Source: Variovorax sp. Root473 (lineage in GTDB: Bacteria > Pseudomonadota > Gammaproteobacteria > Burkholderiales > Burkholderiaceae_C). From it: a stretch of 64,000 bases of DNA. The stretch is taken from NCBI RefSeq assembly GCF_001426505.1, contig NZ_LMEV01000017.1, positions 908,739-972,738 of the forward strand, given 5' to 3'. This document shows positions 36,499-45,805 of the stretch, in pieces. The position numbers were made by a program, and so were the translations under genes. The notes under the pieces were generated by a model. That model searched no databases and had not been told where the DNA came from. It saw only the letters and a program-made list of their open reading frames with translations. Positions within the stretch are counted from its first letter, which is position 1. Each line of letters begins with the position of its first letter.

Positions 36499-37926
36499 TC
36501 AACCCAACGCCGCGCGCAACCGCGTGGCGAGCTGTCGTGCCTGGGCCGGCGAAGCGACGTTGGTGAAGCCCATCAGCAGCCCTTGGCCTTTGAAGGCGGT
36601 CGTGCCCCGGGCCGACAGCGGCTGGCAGTTCAGGCCGGCCTCTTGCGCGCGGCGGGCCAGCACGAGGTCGCTCTCGGTGCGCGTGTCGAAGCGCGCGATC
36701 AGGTGCATGCCGCCGGCCTGCAGGTCGATGCGCACACCATCGCCGAAGGCCTTCTGCAGCGCCTCGGCGAGCAGGGCGCGTCGGCGTGCGTAGAGCAGGC
36801 GCATCTTCTTCAGGTGGCGCGAGAAATGGCCGTCGCGCATGAAATCGGCGACCGTGGCCTGCGTGATCTGCGCACAGCCGTTGGACGCGATGCGCACCGC
36901 CTCGTCGAAGCGCGCACGCAGCGATTCGGGCACCACGAGATAGCCCAGCGCCAGCCCCGGATACAGCACCTTCGAGAAGCTGCCGGCATACAGAACGCGG
37001 TCGTGTCCGTCGAGGCTCTTGAGCGCGGGCAGCGGCGCGCCGGCATAGCGGTACTCGCCGTCGTAGTCGTCCTCGACGATCCAGGCCTTGGCGCGCGAGG
37101 CCCACGCGAGCAGCTGCAGCCGGCGCGCCAGCGACATCGATACGCCCAGCGGCGCCTGGTGCGAGGGCGTGACGAGCGCCAAGCGCGCTGTCGGCGCGCG
37201 GCGAACGCCCCGCGCCACCACCAGGCCTTCGTCGTCCACCGGCACGGGCACGACGCGATGGCCGGCACTGCGCAGCACATCGTGCGTGGGCGCGAAGCCC
37301 GGGTCTTCGGTCCACACGCGATCGTCTTTCGCGAGCAGCGTGCGCGCCACGAGCGCCAGCGATGCGCGGTAGCCGCCGGTGACGAAGACCTGCGCAGGCT
37401 GGCAGGCCACGCCGCGCGACACCAGCAGGTAGGCCGCGATGGCCTCGCGCAGCGGCGCATGGCCTGCGGGGTCGCCGTAGAACAGGTCTGCCGCGCCCAT
37501 GGCGCGCGCACGGCGGGCGACCAGGCGCGCCCAGAGCTTGCGCGGAAAGGCATCGAGCGCCGGGATGCCGAGTTGCAACGGCGGCGGGGCGACGGGACCG
37601 GGGAGCGCGGGTGCATCGACGACACGGCGCGAACCGGCGCGCAGGGGCCGCTGCACCGGCAGCGATGGCGACACCACCGTGCCCGCCTGTCCCTGCGCCG
37701 AAAAGTAGCCTTCACCCGCGAGCTGGCTGTAGGCCGCTTCGACCGTGCCGCGCGCCACGCCCAGCTCGCCCGCCAAACTGCGCGCCGACGCCACACGGTC
37801 GCCGGGGCGAAGCACGCCGCGGTCGATCGCCGTGCGAAAGCGTTCGTAGACCTGGCGGTGCAGCGGGATCGACGTTGAACGGTCGATGCCGGGGAGGGCG
37901 GCGGTTGGGTGGGGCGGCTCGATCAT
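36499..37926 (-). CDS. MocR/PdxR-type regulator (GntR helix-turn-helix fused to aminotransferase fold)
   Basis: The product has 475 residues. The N-terminus is a GntR winged helix (LHRQVYERFRTAIDRGVLRPGDRV, then ARSLAGELGVARGTVEAAY) and residues about 115-470 an aminotransferase class I fold with YVGEDDYDGEYR-like VEDDYDGEYRY and the PLP-Lys of AGSFSKVLYPG. MocR proteins use PLP or its products as effectors. It is divergent from the epimerase/cupin pair with 96 bp between, so these are the likely target. It is not next to pyridoxal synthase genes, so a PdxR role is not supported. Confidence 0.9.
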   Translation of the reverse strand: MIEPPHPTAALPGIDRSTSIPLHRQVYERFRTAIDRGVLRPGDRVASARSLAGELGVARGTVEAAYSQLAGEGYFSAQGQAGTVVSPSLPVQRPLRAGSRRVVDAPALPGPVAPPPLQLGIPALDAFPRKLWARLVARRARAMGAADLFYGDPAGHAPLREAIAAYLLVSRGVACQPAQVFVTGGYRASLALVARTLLAKDDRVWTEDPGFAPTHDVLRSAGHRVVPVPVDDEGLVVARGVRRAPTARLALVTPSHQAPLGVSMSLARRLQLLAWASRAKAWIVEDDYDGEYRYAGAPLPALKSLDGHDRVLYAGSFSKVLYPGLALGYLVVPESLRARFDEAVRIASNGCAQITQATVADFMRDGHFSRHLKKMRLLYARRRALLAEALQKAFGDGVRIDLQAGGMHLIARFDTRTESDLVLARRAQEAGLNCQPLSARGTTAFKGQGLLMGFTNVASPAQARQLATRLRAALG

Positions 37927-38022
37927 GGCCCAGACATTTTGATGATTCTTGGTTCTTTCATATGGGGCATCGAAATCCTAAGCTCGTGGCTTCGAACAGC
38001 CAGCAGGAAAGAAGGACACGCA

Positions 38023-38766
38023 ATGGGCGAGAAGGTATTCGTGGCGGGCGCGACCGGGGCCGTGGGCACAGCGCTGATCCCTCTGTTGCTCGAGGCGGGG
38101 CACGCGGTGTATGGCGGCACCCGCCGTGCCGATCGCGCGGCGGCGCTGGAGGCTCGCGGCGTGACGCCGGTGGTGGTCGACGTGTTCGACGCACAGGCCT
38201 TGCGCGACGCGCTGGTGCGCATCGCGCCGGCGGTCGTCATTCATCAACTCACCGATCTGCCCAAGGACCTGAATCCGGCGCTCATGGCCGAGGCCGTGGT
38301 GCGCAATGCGCGCGTGCGCATCGAGGGCACGCGGCACCTCGTCGCGGCGTCGCTCGCGGCCGGTGCGACGCAGGTGATCGCGCAGAGCATCGCGTGGGCC
38401 TACGCGCCCGGACCGATGCCGCACACCGAGGACGATCCGCTCGACCTCGCCGCCGAAGGCGGCCGCCGCATCAGCATCGACGGTGTGGTGGCGCTGGAAC
38501 GCAGCGTGCGCGATGCCGTCGGCCTCACGGGCACGGTGCTGCGCTATGGCCAACTGTATGGGCCCGGTACGTCGAACGCGGCACCCAGGGGTGCGAGCCC
38601 GGTGCATGTCGAAGCTGCGGCGTGGGCGGCGGTGCTGGCCATGCGGCATGCACGCGGCGGCGTCTTCAACATCGCGGAAGACAGCGTCGGGCTCAGCAGC
38701 GAGAAGGCCAGGCGTGAGCTGGGCTGGCATGCGGCGCTGCGGCTGTCGCGGGAGGTCGTGTCATGA
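38023..38766 (+). CDS. NAD(P)-dependent epimerase/reductase, extended SDR
   Basis: The product has 247 residues. The dinucleotide loop FVAGATGAVGTALIP is at the N-terminus; the rest follows the atypical/extended SDR layout, ending FNIAEDSVGLSSEKARRELGW, which is typical of sugar or NmrA-like epimerase/dehydratase proteins. The classical YxxxK pair is not obvious, so it may be an atypical member. AAGGA precedes the ATG at 38023. It overlaps the cupin gene by four bases (ATGA), and the two probably form a MocR-controlled operon. Confidence 0.82.
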   Translation: MGEKVFVAGATGAVGTALIPLLLEAGHAVYGGTRRADRAAALEARGVTPVVVDVFDAQALRDALVRIAPAVVIHQLTDLPKDLNPALMAEAVVRNARVRIEGTRHLVAASLAAGATQVIAQSIAWAYAPGPMPHTEDDPLDLAAEGGRRISIDGVVALERSVRDAVGLTGTVLRYGQLYGPGTSNAAPRGASPVHVEAAAWAAVLAMRHARGGVFNIAEDSVGLSSEKARRELGWHAALRLSREVVS

Positions 38767-39296
38767 AGGCCGCACGCTGGCATCGCACGTCGTCGATCGG
38801 CGCGGGTCTGGCGGGGCTGTCGCTGGTGCTTGCCGCCGGCTGGGCGCTGATGCCGCGCGCGGGCCAGCAGGAGGCTGTGCAGTGGTTCGCCGACGTGTGC
38901 AGCTCGGTGGCGCGGCCGATGTTCGCGTCAGCGCCGGTGCCCGCGGGCTCGGAAGCGACGGCGCGGCCGGCGACGCAGGTCAAGGTGCTGTCGTGCGAGG
39001 CGCTGCCGCACGTGCCGGGCAAGTCGGTGACGACGGTGCTCGTCGACTTTCCGCCGCTCGCGTATTCGCCCGCGCACCGGCACCCGGGCTCGGTGACCGC
39101 GATCATTCTCGAAGGCACCATCCGCTCGCAGCTGGGCGGCGGCCCGGTAGGCACCTTCAAGAGCGGCGAGACCTTCTTCGAGCCGCCGGACACGCTGCAT
39201 GTGTTCGCCGAGAACCCCGATCCAGTGAAGCCCGCGAAGCTCATGGCCGTGTTCGTCACCCAGAGCAACTGCGGACCGCTGCTGCTGCCGCCCTGA
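38763..39296 (+). CDS. membrane-anchored or secreted cupin-domain protein
   Basis: The product has 177 residues. An N-terminal hydrophobic segment (about residues 12-30) acts as signal or anchor. Residues 75-165 are a cupin with the metal-binding HRHPGS motif, the ILEGTIRSQ strand and ETFFEPPDTLHVFAEN, which supplies the second His. Such small secreted cupins often tune quorum or redox enzymes, but no function is established. It overlaps the epimerase gene start-to-stop and is divergent in regulation from the MocR gene. Confidence 0.85.
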   Translation: MKAARWHRTSSIGAGLAGLSLVLAAGWALMPRAGQQEAVQWFADVCSSVARPMFASAPVPAGSEATARPATQVKVLSCEALPHVPGKSVTTVLVDFPPLAYSPAHRHPGSVTAIILEGTIRSQLGGGPVGTFKSGETFFEPPDTLHVFAENPDPVKPAKLMAVFVTQSNCGPLLLPP

Positions 39297-39537
39297 CGCT
39301 TCTCGGAACGCGCCGCATTGTTTCCGTTTCGGGAACGCCGTGGTTCCTTTTGCTACGGGTTTTTACCTAGATCGCGGCGCACAATTCATCTCACGAACCG
39401 GCCCTCCAGCTGACCCGGATGAACAGGCCCGAGCGAGTTGGCCGCCCTTCAAGAAGAGGGACGGTGACCCACCCAAGACCGGTTCAAACCATCCAAGCAA
39501 GAACTTGTACTGAACTGAATTGAAGAAGGAAACCGAC

Positions 39538-39918
39538 ATGACCGCCTCCAAGCTCCTCTCCGCCGTTGCTGTTGCCCTGATGGCTGTTGCCGGCGCCGCC
39601 CACGCTGAAACCTACGAAGGCGTGCATCAGCTGACCTCGGCCGCCAGCCGCGCCGATGTCGCCGCCGAAGCTGTTGTGGCCGCACGCAGCGCCAACCCCT
39701 ACGCCACCGGTGCCGACGCAGGTCCTGCCCAGGTGTTCGTCTCGACCGTGAGCCGCGATGCCGTCCGCGCCCAGGCCGTGGTCGCCGCGCGCAGCGAGAA
39801 CCCCTACAGCGAAGCCGTGACATCCCGCGTGGCCCCGGTGCTGGCCAGCGGCCTGGACCGCGCCACGGTGCGTGCCGAAGCCCGCGCGGCGGCACGCGGC
39901 GACGCTCTGCCGCTGTAA
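39538..39918 (+). CDS. small secreted protein with three tandem repeats (DUF4148-like)
   Basis: The product has 126 residues with a clear signal peptide ending GAAHAE. The mature part consists of three repeats of about 35 residues: SRADVAAEAVVAARSANPY, SRDAVRAQAVVAARSENPY and DRATVRAEARAAARGDALPL. The pattern of alternating Arg/Ala helices resembles the DUF4148 proteins that are abundant in Burkholderiales. I chose ATG 39538, with AAGGA just before it, over a TTG at 39520. A terminator follows. Function unknown. Confidence 0.85.
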   Translation: MTASKLLSAVAVALMAVAGAAHAETYEGVHQLTSAASRADVAAEAVVAARSANPYATGADAGPAQVFVSTVSRDAVRAQAVVAARSENPYSEAVTSRVAPVLASGLDRATVRAEARAAARGDALPL

Positions 39919-39990
39919 TCCGTCGACGCGACGACTGGCGCGCACCTGGCCCCGCACGGGGCGGGTGTCAGCAGGTCAGAGAAAGAAGAG

Positions 39991-40024
39991 CCGGCCTTGC
40001 GAAAGCAAGGGCCGGTTTTCTTGC
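39991..40024 (+). terminator. intrinsic terminator after the repeat protein gene
   Basis: CCGGCCTTGC (39991-40000) pairs with GCAAGGGCCGG (40005-40015, one bulged G) around a GAAA loop, followed by TTTTCTT. It stands before the convergent DUF427 gene. Confidence 0.7.
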
Positions 40025-40040
40025 GCCAGCGGATGGATGC

Positions 40041-40430
40041 TCAGAAGCAGCGCTCTTCGATCGTGCCCACACGGTCCGGATAGAAGGCCACGTGGTCCTT
40101 GATCGGCGCGACCGATTCGTACGGCGACTCGTAGGTCCACACCGCATTCACCGAGCGTTCGCCGCCGGCCGGAATGCTGTAGTAGGCGCACTCGCCCTTG
40201 TACGGGCAATAGGTCGCGTGCGCGGTGCGCTCCAGCAGCGACATGCGAACGTCTTTGCGCGGGAGGTAGTGCACGGTGCCGAAATGCGACTCGCGCAATG
40301 TCAGTGCGTCGCGCGAATCGGCAATCACATGCCCTCCCACCGACACCACCACGCGCAACGGATTTGGCGCGATGGTGATCGCATGGTCGGGGCCCGGAAT
40401 CTTGACGGTGCGTTCTGGCGTGGCGAACAT
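40041..40430 (-). CDS. DUF427 domain protein
   Basis: The product has 129 residues, the normal size of a single DUF427 domain. Recognisable parts are VVVSVGGHVIADS, FGTVHYLPRKDVRM, TYCPYKGECAYYSI and ESVAPIKDHVAFYPDRV. The fold is a small beta-barrel; the function is unknown. AAGGAG lies seven bases before the ATG at 40430. An upstream in-frame start at 40466 lacks such a site. It is the only gene on this strand between the repeat protein and the quinone reductase gene. Confidence 0.9.
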   Translation of the reverse strand: MFATPERTVKIPGPDHAITIAPNPLRVVVSVGGHVIADSRDALTLRESHFGTVHYLPRKDVRMSLLERTAHATYCPYKGECAYYSIPAGGERSVNAVWTYESPYESVAPIKDHVAFYPDRVGTIEERCF

Positions 40431-40525
40431 GGACAAGCTCCTTCGGACGAATCGGCGGATGCGCATCTTGCTGCGTTGTCGCGACGTTTTGAAGTCACCC
40501 GCGAATCCACCTGATCCCGGCGTGG

Positions 40526-41344
40526 TTAAAAGCTGGCGCGTTCGGAAACCAAAGTTTCAGATTCGCTGCTTTTGCGGTGTACCCCGAAGCCCGCGCGGCC
40601 CGGCGCGATGTGTTCGCGCAGCGTGAGCGCGGGAATGTCGTAGTCGCCGCCGTTCTGCGGTCGGAACGCGATCGGGTCGGTGGTCCACAGCGTGTCGAGC
40701 CGTTCACCGAGCTCGCCGGTGATGCGCGCATAAGCGGCCGCGTCGACCTTTCCCGTGCGATGCACCACGAAGGGGGGCAGCACGTCGAAGCCGGGGTAGT
40801 AGAGGATGCCGTGGTGGATGGGGAACAGCAGTTCGTCCATCGGCCCGTTGATGCCGCGCGGGGCGTAGTGCGAGGCCCAGCCGCCGGTCGTCACCACCAG
40901 CATCGCGCGCTTGCCGGCCAAGGTTCCTTGGCCAAAGCGGTCGCCCCAGTGTGTGTCGGAGTGTTCGCCCACGCCGTAGGCAAAGCCATAGGCGTAGATG
41001 CGCTCGATCCAGCCCTTGAGGATGGCGGGCATCGAGTACCACCACAGCGGGAACTGCAGGATCACCGCGTCGGCCCAGAGCAGCTTCTCCTGCTCGGCGG
41101 TGATGTCGGCGGTTTGCGTGCCGCCCTCGAACGCGTGCAGTGAGTCGCGCACGGGGTCGAAGGGCGCGGCGGTGTCGCGCGCAGGGAAATCGTCGGCGTC
41201 GAGTGCGGGCTTCCAGCGCATCGCGTACAGGTCGGACACGCGCACGCAGTGGCCGGCGCGCGTGAGGCGTTCGACCATGAAGCGATGGAGCGAGCCGTTG
41301 AGCGAGGTGGCTTCGGGATGGGCAAGGACCAGCAGGATGTTCAC
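40526..41344 (-). CDS. flavodoxin-fold NAD(P)H quinone oxidoreductase
   Basis: The product has 272 residues from a GTG at 41344. It shows the NQO1/MdaB-type fold: ILLVLAHPEATSLNGSL at the FMN phosphate loop, FPLWWYSMPAILKGWIERIYAYGFAYG (the hallmark run, cited here by PLWWYSMPAILKGW) and MLVVTTGG. Such enzymes reduce quinones by two electrons and protect against redox cycling. It is divergent from a LysR gene, with 86 bp between, so it is probably that regulator's target. The 70 C-terminal residues go beyond the core fold. Confidence 0.9.
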   Translation of the reverse strand: MNILLVLAHPEATSLNGSLHRFMVERLTRAGHCVRVSDLYAMRWKPALDADDFPARDTAAPFDPVRDSLHAFEGGTQTADITAEQEKLLWADAVILQFPLWWYSMPAILKGWIERIYAYGFAYGVGEHSDTHWGDRFGQGTLAGKRAMLVVTTGGWASHYAPRGINGPMDELLFPIHHGILYYPGFDVLPPFVVHRTGKVDAAAYARITGELGERLDTLWTTDPIAFRPQNGGDYDIPALTLREHIAPGRAGFGVHRKSSESETLVSERASF

Positions 41345-41430
41345 GGTGTCAGGGGGTGAGTGAAGATGCCCTCAGGTTAGGTATTGGCGCGCTATATTGG
41401 AAATGAATAGTTTGAATGCCAGGTATCGCC
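41345..41430. promoter_or_regulatory. divergent control region of quinone reductase and LysR genes
   Basis: This 86-bp region is AT-rich in its right half. Read on the minus strand it holds a direct repeat of CCAATA spaced by 7 bp, around 41380-41400, a possible LysR contact site. No exact operator can be assigned. Confidence 0.3.
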
Positions 41431-42324
41431 ATGAACAATTTCAGCCGCATCGACCTCAACCTGCTGGTCACGCTCGACACCCTGCTGGCCGAGCGCAACG
41501 TGACCCGCGCGGCCGAGCGCCTGAACCTCTCGCAGCCCTCGGTGAGCGTGCAGCTCGCCAAGCTGCGTGAGCTCTTCCACGACCCGCTGCTCGTGCCTGC
41601 GCAACGCGGCATGCGGCCCACCGCGCGCGCCGACGAACTGCGCGAGCCGCTGCGCGAGGCCCTCGCGTCGCTGGGCCGCGCGGTGGCACCCAGCCAGCCC
41701 TTCGACCCGGCCGAGGCGACCACGACCTGGCGCGTGGCCGCGGCCGACTACGCCGAGTCGGCCATCCTGCTGCCGGCGCTGGCCGGCCTGCGCGCGGCCG
41801 CGCCGAAAACGCGGCTCGCCGTGGTGGAGGCGGTGCCCACGCGCATGGCGCGCCAGCTGGAGCAGTCGGAGATCGACCTGTTCTTTCACACCAGCGTGGG
41901 CGCACCGCGCGGCCTGCACCGGCGCGTGCTGTTCCACGAGCGCTACGTGCTGGCCGGCCGGGCAGGGCACCCGCGCCTGAAGCGCCGGCCCACGCTCGCG
42001 CAGTTCTGCGCGCTGGAGCATGTGGTGGTGTCGCTCGGCGGCGGCGGTTTTTCGGGCCCCACCGACGAGGCGCTGGCCGCGCAGGGACTCGCGCGGCGCG
42101 TGGTGCTGTCGGTGCCGCACTTCCTGTTCATGATGTCCGTGCTGGCCAGCACCGACATGGTCGCGATGCTGCCCGAGCGCCTGGCGCGCGGCGCGCCGGG
42201 GCTGCGCGTGGTGGAGGCGCCGCTCGAGGTGCCGGGCTACGAGATGGCGATGCTGTGGCATGAGCGCAGGCACCGCGATGCGGGCCACCGGTGGCTGCGC
42301 GAGTGGATTGCGGGGAGTCTGTAG
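41431..42324 (+). CDS. LysR-type transcriptional regulator
   Basis: The product has 297 residues. The N-terminus is the standard winged helix (IDLNLLVTLDTLLAERNVTRAAERLNLSQPSVSVQL, of which ERNVTRAAERLNLSQPSVS is the helix-turn-helix), and residues 90-290 the effector domain. I favour ATG 41431 over 41416, which would add five residues, because AGGT lies upstream at normal spacing. It resembles the NodD/PcpR-type branch in its IDLNLL opening. Divergent from the quinone reductase, its probable target. Confidence 0.92.
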   Translation: MNNFSRIDLNLLVTLDTLLAERNVTRAAERLNLSQPSVSVQLAKLRELFHDPLLVPAQRGMRPTARADELREPLREALASLGRAVAPSQPFDPAEATTTWRVAAADYAESAILLPALAGLRAAAPKTRLAVVEAVPTRMARQLEQSEIDLFFHTSVGAPRGLHRRVLFHERYVLAGRAGHPRLKRRPTLAQFCALEHVVVSLGGGGFSGPTDEALAAQGLARRVVLSVPHFLFMMSVLASTDMVAMLPERLARGAPGLRVVEAPLEVPGYEMAMLWHERRHRDAGHRWLREWIAGSL

Positions 42325-42517
42325 GCGACGGCATCGTGGTTCACGGCGACTCGGGCAGGGTCTTCAGGCGCTTGATCGCCTGATCTCACCCAGGAGTTTC
42401 TGCCCGATGCCCGCGATCCGTTTGCGCGGATGGAAGCCCTCCAGCCGCACGTGGCCTTTGCCGATGAAGAAGTCGGCGGGAGTCGGGCATGGCGCCGCCT
42501 GGGACTGAATTCGCGAT

Positions 42518-42841
42518 TCAAGGCTTTCGGCTCAGGCGTCGGCCTAGGCGCCACGCAACAATCGGCCCGATCACCATGCCCGCCAGGCAAGTCAACAAGA
42601 CGACATGGCTCTTGAGTCCCAGCAGCCAGCTGAGGGTCGGGTACTGAGCCGTCACTGCTTCCGAGAAGCTCCACCAATAGGAGGCTCCACGACTGGGGCC
42701 CGTGCGAAGTTGGGTGCCGTCGAGCAGATAAGCAGCCAGCGGTGCAAGGCCCAGATAGGCAAACATCGCGGCCCAGGGGCCGAGCACGATGACGCCCTGG
42801 AAGACATCGACAAAACGGGATCGTATCGACTTACGGCGCAT
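42518..42841 (-). CDS. small two-helix membrane protein
   Basis: The product has 107 residues with hydrophobic stretches at about 15-38 and 75-98 and basic ends (MRRKSIRSR and RLGRRLSRK), the profile of an inner-membrane protein with a periplasmic loop. Its ATG overlaps the end of the upstream kinase-like gene by 11 bases, so translation may be coupled. I know no family. The 193 bp left of it, up to the LysR gene, hold no clear gene, only a short protein-like open frame. Confidence 0.62.
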   Translation of the reverse strand: MRRKSIRSRFVDVFQGVIVLGPWAAMFAYLGLAPLAAYLLDGTQLRTGPSRGASYWWSFSEAVTAQYPTLSWLLGLKSHVVLLTCLAGMVIGPIVAWRLGRRLSRKP

Positions 42842-43358
42842 GCATTTGCCGGCAGATCAGGTCTGCCGCGTCACTCGCGCTCATCAGCGTGGAATCAATC
42901 ACCAGGCGGCTCGTACCCCAAGCCTCGTAATCATGCCGAGGCACGGACTCCCAGCTTGGCAACGCAAAGCCCGCAAGGTCGGCCTCCCGGTGTTCCACGC
43001 GCCGGCGGTGTTCCGCCGCATCGGAGCACACGACTTCCACTTCCACCAGCTTCGACGACGTGTCGGTCGCCACGGCCCGCCACGCTTCGCGCGTGACCGC
43101 CAGCGGATTGACGCAGTCGGCAACCACGGGCATGCCCAGCACGAGGTTGGACCGGGCCAGCGCGTAGGCCACGACATAGCCGGCCGGACCCACATCGTCG
43201 CCGTGTCCATTCGCGGTTTTCAGCGCGTGCTCGATGGCGTCGATGCGCAGGTACGCGCAAGGGATGCGCGCCGCGAGTTCGCGCGCGATGGTGGTCTTGC
43301 CTGTACCTGGCAGGCCGCCCAGGACGATCAGCGTGCGATGTTCCGAAGTCGTTCTCAT
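42831..43358 (-). CDS. P-loop kinase-like ATPase
   Basis: The product has 175 residues. The Walker A motif is GGLPGTGKTT at residues 13-22, followed by LRIDAIEHAL, in which the Asp is placed like that of zeta-toxin and gluconate-kinase-type proteins, and VADCVNPLAVTREAW. The C-terminal region (HRRRVEHREAD) resembles the lid of small-molecule kinases. The substrate is unknown. I chose ATG 43358; an in-frame start at 43409 exists. Its end overlaps the start of the small membrane protein gene. Confidence 0.8.
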   Translation of the reverse strand: MRTTSEHRTLIVLGGLPGTGKTTIARELAARIPCAYLRIDAIEHALKTANGHGDDVGPAGYVVAYALARSNLVLGMPVVADCVNPLAVTREAWRAVATDTSSKLVEVEVVCSDAAEHRRRVEHREADLAGFALPSWESVPRHDYEAWGTSRLVIDSTLMSASDAADLICRQMHAP

Positions 43359-43434
43359 GGAGGGGGTGGCGTCAGCGAAGGGCCGTTCGTCGTCGATCGT
43401 ACCCAGCATGCATTCGAGCGGGCCTGGTGGCCCC

Positions 43435-43929
43435 TCAGATCACCGGCACTGTCGCCTCCTTCAGCACGCGCAACACAAAGTGCGACTTGCTGTGCCGGAT
43501 GCCGGGGATCTTGTAGAGCTTCTCGCGCAGCAGCCGTTCGTAGTCGCGCGTGTCGCGCACGGCGATGCGGATGTAGTAGTCGTAGTCGCCCGAGACCAGG
43601 TAGGCCTCCTGGATCTCGGGGATGGTGGCGAGGGTGCGGCCGAAGTCGTACAGGGTTTCGTCGGTGTGGCTTTCGAGCGTGACCTGCACGATCACCGAGT
43701 CGTGGTAGCCCAGCTTGGCCGGATCGACGTCGACGGTGTAGCGCTTGATGACGCCCGAAGCCTCGAGTTTCTTGATGCGCGTCCAGCAGCTGGTGGGCGA
43801 CAGGCCGACCTCGTTGCCGATCTCCTGCAGGGTCTTGCGCGAATCGAGCAGCAGCACGCGCAGGATCGCCAGATCGGTCTTGTCGAAAGATCCTTCGGTG
43901 TCGTTCGATGTTTGGCGATTGGTTTTCAT
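43435..43929 (-). CDS. Lrp/AsnC family regulator
   Basis: The product has 164 residues: an N-terminal helix-turn-helix ([24 protein letters not shown], then [18 protein letters not shown]) and the C-terminal RAM ligand-binding domain ([25 protein letters not shown]). Lrp proteins sense amino acids. It is divergent from the acetolactate synthase gene with 65 bp between them, which makes that gene the likely target and branched-chain or aromatic amino acids likely effectors. Confidence 0.92.
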   Translation of the reverse strand: MKTNRQTSNDTEGSFDKTDLAILRVLLLDSRKTLQEIGNEVGLSPTSCWTRIKKLEASGVIKRYTVDVDPAKLGYHDSVIVQVTLESHTDETLYDFGRTLATIPEIQEAYLVSGDYDYYIRIAVRDTRDYERLLREKLYKIPGIRHSKSHFVLRVLKEATVPVI

Positions 43930-43994
43930 GTTTCGGGCTTAAACAGCCAAAAGAAAGAAGCAAATTCTGCCTCAAGAGCGGAAGAATTGACGGC

Positions 43995-45782
43995 ATGCGA
44001 CTGCTCGACCTTCCCCCCACATCCTCGCCCTCCCTCTCGCCGGCCGTGCCTGAGACCCCGCCCCGCGTGCGCAATGGTGCCGAAGCGCTGCTCGACACGC
44101 TGGTCGAGTGCGGTGTCGACACGATCTTCGGCTACCCCGGCGGCGCGGCGCTGCCGCTGTACGACGCGCTGCACGGCGAGCCCCGGCTGCGCCATGTGCT
44201 GGTGCGCCACGAACAGGCGGCGGTGCATGCGGCCGAGGGCTATGCGCGCAGCACGGGCCGCGTCGGCGTGGTGCTGGTCACCTCGGGGCCGGGCGTGGGC
44301 AACACGATCACGGGGCTGCTCGACGCGATGAGCGATTCGGTGCCGGTGCTGTGCATCAGCGGGCAGGTGTCGACGGCGGTGATCGGCACGCAGGCTTTCC
44401 AGGAAAGCGACGCGCTGGGCATGTCGCGCCCGGTGACCAAGTGGAACCGGCAGGTGCGCGCGGCCGACGACGTGCCCGCGCTGGTGCGCCGCGCGCTCGA
44501 CATTGCCACCACCGGCCGCCCCGGCCCGGTGCTGCTCGACGTGCCGAAGGACATCCAGCTCATGCGCCTCACGCATGGCACTGCACCCGCGCCGCTGCGC
44601 GCCCTGCGCACGGGCCGCGCGCCGCTGCCACCGCGGGCGATGCTGCAGCGCGCGGCCGACCTGATCTCGACTGCGCGCCGGCCCGTGCTCTACGGCGGAG
44701 GCGGGCTCATCAACTCGGGGCCGGCGGCCTGCGAGGCCTTCACGCAGCTGGTGCACCGGCTGCACGCACCGTGCACGCTCACGCTGATGGGGCTGGGCGC
44801 GTTCCCCGCGTCCGACCCGAAGTTCGTCGGCATGCTGGGCATGCACGGCATGCTCGAAGCCAACCTCGCCATGCACGAGGCCGACCTGGTGGTGTGCGTG
44901 GGCGCGCGCTTTGACGACCGCGTGACGGGCAAGCTCGACGAGTTCTGTCCGCACGCCCGCAAAATCCACATCGACATCGACCCCGGCAGCATCAACAAGG
45001 TGGTGCACGTCGACGTGCCGATGGTGGGCGACTGCGGCGCCATCGTCGAAGCGCTGCTGGGGCTGCTGCCCGAAGACTTTGCGCCCGAGCGGCTGGCGCC
45101 GTGGTGGGCACGTATCGAGCGCTGGCGCGCCGAAGACTGCCTGGCTTTCACGCCATCAACCGAAGAAATCCTGCCGCAGCAGCTGATGTCGTCGCTGCAG
45201 CGGGCCATCGCGGGCCGCGACGCGATCGTCTCGACCGACGTGGGCCAGCACCAGATGTGGGCCGCGCAGTACCTGCGCTTCGACAGCCCGCGCCACTGGC
45301 TCACCTCGGGCGGCGCCGGCACCATGGGCTACGGGCTGCCTGCCGCCATCGGCGCGCAGATCGCGCACCCCGATGCGCTCACGGTGTGCGTGAGCGGCGA
45401 CGCGTCGGTGCTGATGAACATCCAGGAGCTGTCGACGGCGATGCAGCACGGCACGGCCGTGAAGCTGGTGCTGAGCAACAACGGCTACATGGGCATGGTG
45501 CGCCAATGGCAGGAGCTGAACCACGGCAACCGCCTGAGCCACAGCTGGAACGAGGCACTGCCCGACTTCGTGGCGCTGGCCAAGGCTTTCGGCTGGGGCG
45601 CGCGGCGGGTGTCCGACCCGGCCGAGCTGGAAGAGGCGCTGGCCGAATGCCTGGCGAGCAAGGGGCCGTTCTTTCTGGACGTGCAGGTGGCGGCGCAGGA
45701 GAACTGCTTTCCGATGATGCCGTCGGGATGTGGGCATCACCGGGTGATGCTGGCGAAGGACCGGTGGTACGAGGAAAGTTGA
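43995..45782 (+). CDS. acetolactate synthase large subunit-like (ThDP-dependent)
   Basis: The product has 595 residues. It has the catalytic Glu in [16 protein letters not shown], the FAD-site motif [17 protein letters not shown] typical of anabolic AHAS, and the ThDP-binding [15 protein letters not shown] to [12 protein letters not shown] segment. It would condense two pyruvate to acetolactate or pyruvate with 2-ketobutyrate. No small regulatory subunit gene (ilvN/ilvH) lies beside it, so it may be an additional isozyme. The Lrp gene is divergent from it. The first 25 residues are low-complexity and may be a start-site artefact. Confidence 0.9.
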   Translation: MRLLDLPPTSSPSLSPAVPETPPRVRNGAEALLDTLVECGVDTIFGYPGGAALPLYDALHGEPRLRHVLVRHEQAAVHAAEGYARSTGRVGVVLVTSGPGVGNTITGLLDAMSDSVPVLCISGQVSTAVIGTQAFQESDALGMSRPVTKWNRQVRAADDVPALVRRALDIATTGRPGPVLLDVPKDIQLMRLTHGTAPAPLRALRTGRAPLPPRAMLQRAADLISTARRPVLYGGGGLINSGPAACEAFTQLVHRLHAPCTLTLMGLGAFPASDPKFVGMLGMHGMLEANLAMHEADLVVCVGARFDDRVTGKLDEFCPHARKIHIDIDPGSINKVVHVDVPMVGDCGAIVEALLGLLPEDFAPERLAPWWARIERWRAEDCLAFTPSTEEILPQQLMSSLQRAIAGRDAIVSTDVGQHQMWAAQYLRFDSPRHWLTSGGAGTMGYGLPAAIGAQIAHPDALTVCVSGDASVLMNIQELSTAMQHGTAVKLVLSNNGYMGMVRQWQELNHGNRLSHSWNEALPDFVALAKAFGWGARRVSDPAELEEALAECLASKGPFFLDVQVAAQENCFPMMPSGCGHHRVMLAKDRWYEES

Positions 45783-45805
45783 GTGCCTGCCCGCGTGCTC
45801 GTTCT

